This document shows, piece by piece, positions 34,638-36,187 of a DNA stretch of 36,187 nt (positions are counted from its first letter, which is position 1; the number at the start of each line of letters is the position of its first letter). The stretch is from Silene noctiflora (Eukaryota; Streptophyta; Magnoliopsida; Caryophyllales; Caryophyllaceae): the NCBI GenBank assembly GCA_009801015.1, contig VHZZ01000033.1, positions 201,600 to 237,786 on the forward strand, read 5' to 3'. The notes beneath the pieces are model-generated. The model saw only the letters and a program-made list of their open reading frames with translations. It did not search any database and was not told the DNA's origin. A program made the translations under genes and the position numbers.

Positions 34638-35829
34638 TTCCAGGTTCTAACTTTTGCTTCTACGCATACTCCATTTACCGGTTGCTAATATAGTCATGAT
34701 TCATGAATGCAAAAAAACATCTGTTGCAAATGATAGCTTCCGTTTTGACAGAGGAAAAAAAGAATGTCCGTTACAAACAAGAATTATTCTATGTATTTCA
34801 TTTCTAATTGCACTCGTTTTGTCATTGTTACATTTTACGATTTTTTTTCATTCTGTAATTTCTCTCAAAATATGAGAAACAACTACATGAAACTACGAGA
34901 TTATGTTTCTGTGAAGGCATTTTTTTCGTTCAGAACGTTGATGGTGTCCTTAATTTTTTTTTTTTTTTTTGAAAGACATTCCTTTTTGGAAAAAGCTAGG
35001 AGCTTTCATGCAACACTAACCAAAGAAAGTCGCGTGCAGAGGCCAATCAAAGGCCAGAAAAATACAAAACAACGAGAACTGAAACAGAGATAAACAAATA
35101 AATAAACACCAAAATAAAGGAGAAAAAACTGTCAAAAAAAAAATAGAGAAAAGAACACAAAAATCAATTCTTTCACCACACAAATTATCGTCAAATTCGT
35201 CATCCTCAATAAGCATCCCATCTGATACGAATCAATTTGAGGTCTTCCTAGTTCCTTTGGGTGGCGGTTGTATAAATGTTATCCTGTCGTCTGATACGAA
35301 TCAATTTGAGGTCTTCCTAGTTCCTTTGGGTGGCGGTTGTATAAATGTTATCCTGTCGTTTGAATGGAGGGTTTTAGGGTATAAAGGCGAGATGTAATTT
35401 TCTTTATTTGGATAGCAAAACTGGGTTTTGAAGAGTTGAAGAGATTCATTTTCCCGCCTAATGGTCTAATCAAAAATCTCCCAGGAAAGATCAGAAGGAA
35501 AACACTTGTTCGCCATTCTCCTCTCCCTTCCACCATCTCCGTCCCTGTCTCCTCTTCCTACCTCTTATGTTTGTAGTCGGAACAAAAGATAAGAGTAGAA
35601 TAAGGTGCAGCCTACGCTGCATTGGGCTCGAACACATCTTATCATCATCTTAACCTTTTTAGCCCAAAAACTCGAAAAAGAATAGCAAAGAAAACAATTC
35701 AGAATAAAAGTTCACTGAAATATAAGCCAAATAAGTCTTAACAAACTCAACCATATCTATGTTTTCCAAATATCATAAGTTTACTATTATTTATTACATG
35801 TGATTCTGAAACACCAACTGTAAACAAGC
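34638..35829. other. Convergent spacer between TAD3 and the P450 gene
   Basis: It should contain the 3' UTRs of both convergent genes. A T17 run at 34954-34970, followed by 'gaaagacattcctttttgga' and 'agctaggagctttc', resembles the poly-A end of a retroposon inserted on the minus strand, but no further identity is visible. A perfect 69-bp duplication follows at 35221. No protein-coding gene is convincing here. Confidence 0.4.
35221..35358 (+). repeat. Perfect 69-bp tandem duplication
   Basis: Units are 35221-35289 and 35290-35358 with no difference that I can see, each starting 'tctgatacgaatcaatttga' and ending 'atcctgtcg'. Absence of divergence implies a recent event or an assembly artefact. 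Confidence 0.95.
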
Positions 35830-36142
35830 TTAATTTCTGGTAACTCTTGCAAAACAGTTATCCATTGGCCTTGGATGAGGTAAGTACTGAATTGGGCAAT
35901 CGGGATTCTTCCTCTGCACCCTATAAAATCGCAATTTTAATTGTTTAAAATCAATCCCGTTACAATAAATATATGCATTGTGATAACTTAAAAGTTTGGA
36001 AATTGAGTCGAGGAATTTACTTGTAACCGAGGAGGAAATAGTGAAGGAAGATGGAAATTTCAAGCTTCGCAAGATCGTTTCCTGGGCATAGCCTAGTTCC
36101 ACCCCCAAAGGGAAGGAAAGTTCCTGCCTTTGGAACCAAGTC
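35830..36142 (-). CDS. KAO: 3' end of a CYP88-family P450, ent-kaurenoic acid oxidase-like (partial)
   Basis: The last two exons of a cytochrome P450 on the minus strand: 36142-36021 and 35920-35830 (stop TAA at 35832-35830), with a 100-bp intron 36020-35921. The first exon encodes [20 protein letters not shown] and continues [21 protein letters not shown]. It contains the haem-binding loop [10 protein letters not shown] with the Cys thiolate ligand. The final exon gives [18 protein letters not shown] and [11 protein letters not shown]. The [23 protein letters not shown] and YLPHxRPxDNC combination is what I remember from CYP88A, which oxidises ent-kaurenoic acid to GA12 at the ER/plastid envelope. 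CYP88D-type triterpene oxidases are close alternatives. The substrate cannot be decided from the C-terminus. Upstream exons lie beyond the window. Confidence 0.8.
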
Positions 36143-36187
36143 CTGTACAAAAGAAAAGCTCAGAGATTGTTGAAAAAAAAAAAAAAA
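36143..36187. other. P450 intron start and terminal homopolymer
   Basis: The minus strand ends in 'cttttcttttgtacag', a good acceptor for the P450 exon. The last 15 bases of the window are all A on the plus strand (T on the gene's strand). Confidence 0.7.

Noticed and set aside
590..36142. A functional gene cluster linking the four genes
   Set aside because: The products act in unrelated processes, and plant neighbours like these are usually independent.
35830..36150. A continuous 106-codon minus-strand protein
   Set aside because: The open frame reads through a 100-bp intron (35921-36020). The P450 family sequence continues only when that intron is removed, so it is two exons.

Overview
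The window is nuclear DNA of a flowering plant, very probably a eudicot. The base composition is AT-rich, the genes have many exons with plant-type GT-AG introns, and the proteins belong to plant subfamilies. Introns and spacers are full of small non-autonomous transposons. Repeats of the type 'ttcttgtttaagacgg' hint at Caryophyllales, but that is only an impression.

Four protein-coding genes can be read. (1) 590-6889, plus strand: an ABCC/MRP-type ABC transporter of the ABCC9 clade, 10 coding exons, about 1496 aa, complete. (2) 9414-26777, plus strand: SEC8, a subunit of the exocyst tethering complex, 26 coding exons, about 1032 aa, complete; one intron is best explained as GC-AG. (3) 30047-34637, plus strand: TAD3, the non-catalytic subunit of the tRNA adenosine-34 deaminase, 9 coding exons, 420 aa, complete. 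(4) 35830-36142, minus strand: the last two exons of a CYP88-family cytochrome P450, most like ent-kaurenoic acid oxidase (gibberellin synthesis). The rest of this gene lies beyond the right edge. All exon joins were made by hand from splice consensus plus reading-frame continuity; the summed coding lengths divide by three and hit no internal stop.

The spaces between genes are mostly mobile-element debris. Between ABCC9 and SEC8 there is a GACCCGA-rich repeat, a 503-bp hAT-type MITE with a perfect 8-bp target duplication, and a 240-bp Tourist/Harbinger-type MITE with a TAA duplication. Between SEC8 and TAD3 there is a 714-bp hAT-type MITE and a 379-bp element with inverted ends just upstream of the TAD3 leader. 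TAD3 intron 4 carries a 383-bp GCGCCT-rich MITE with a perfect 8-bp duplication. Several introns of ABCC9 and SEC8 carry diverged copies, in both orientations, of one SINE-like family. There are also recent-looking tandem duplications of 148-150, 42 and 69 bp.

The four genes are not functionally linked (vacuolar/membrane transport, exocytosis, tRNA editing, hormone synthesis). This is ordinary plant gene order, not an operon or cluster. I found no CRISPR, prophage or novel gene system. The points most worth a second look are the GC-AG intron, the intron fragment copied from its neighbouring exon with its parts in swapped order, and the MITEs sitting in the SEC8 and TAD3 promoter regions.
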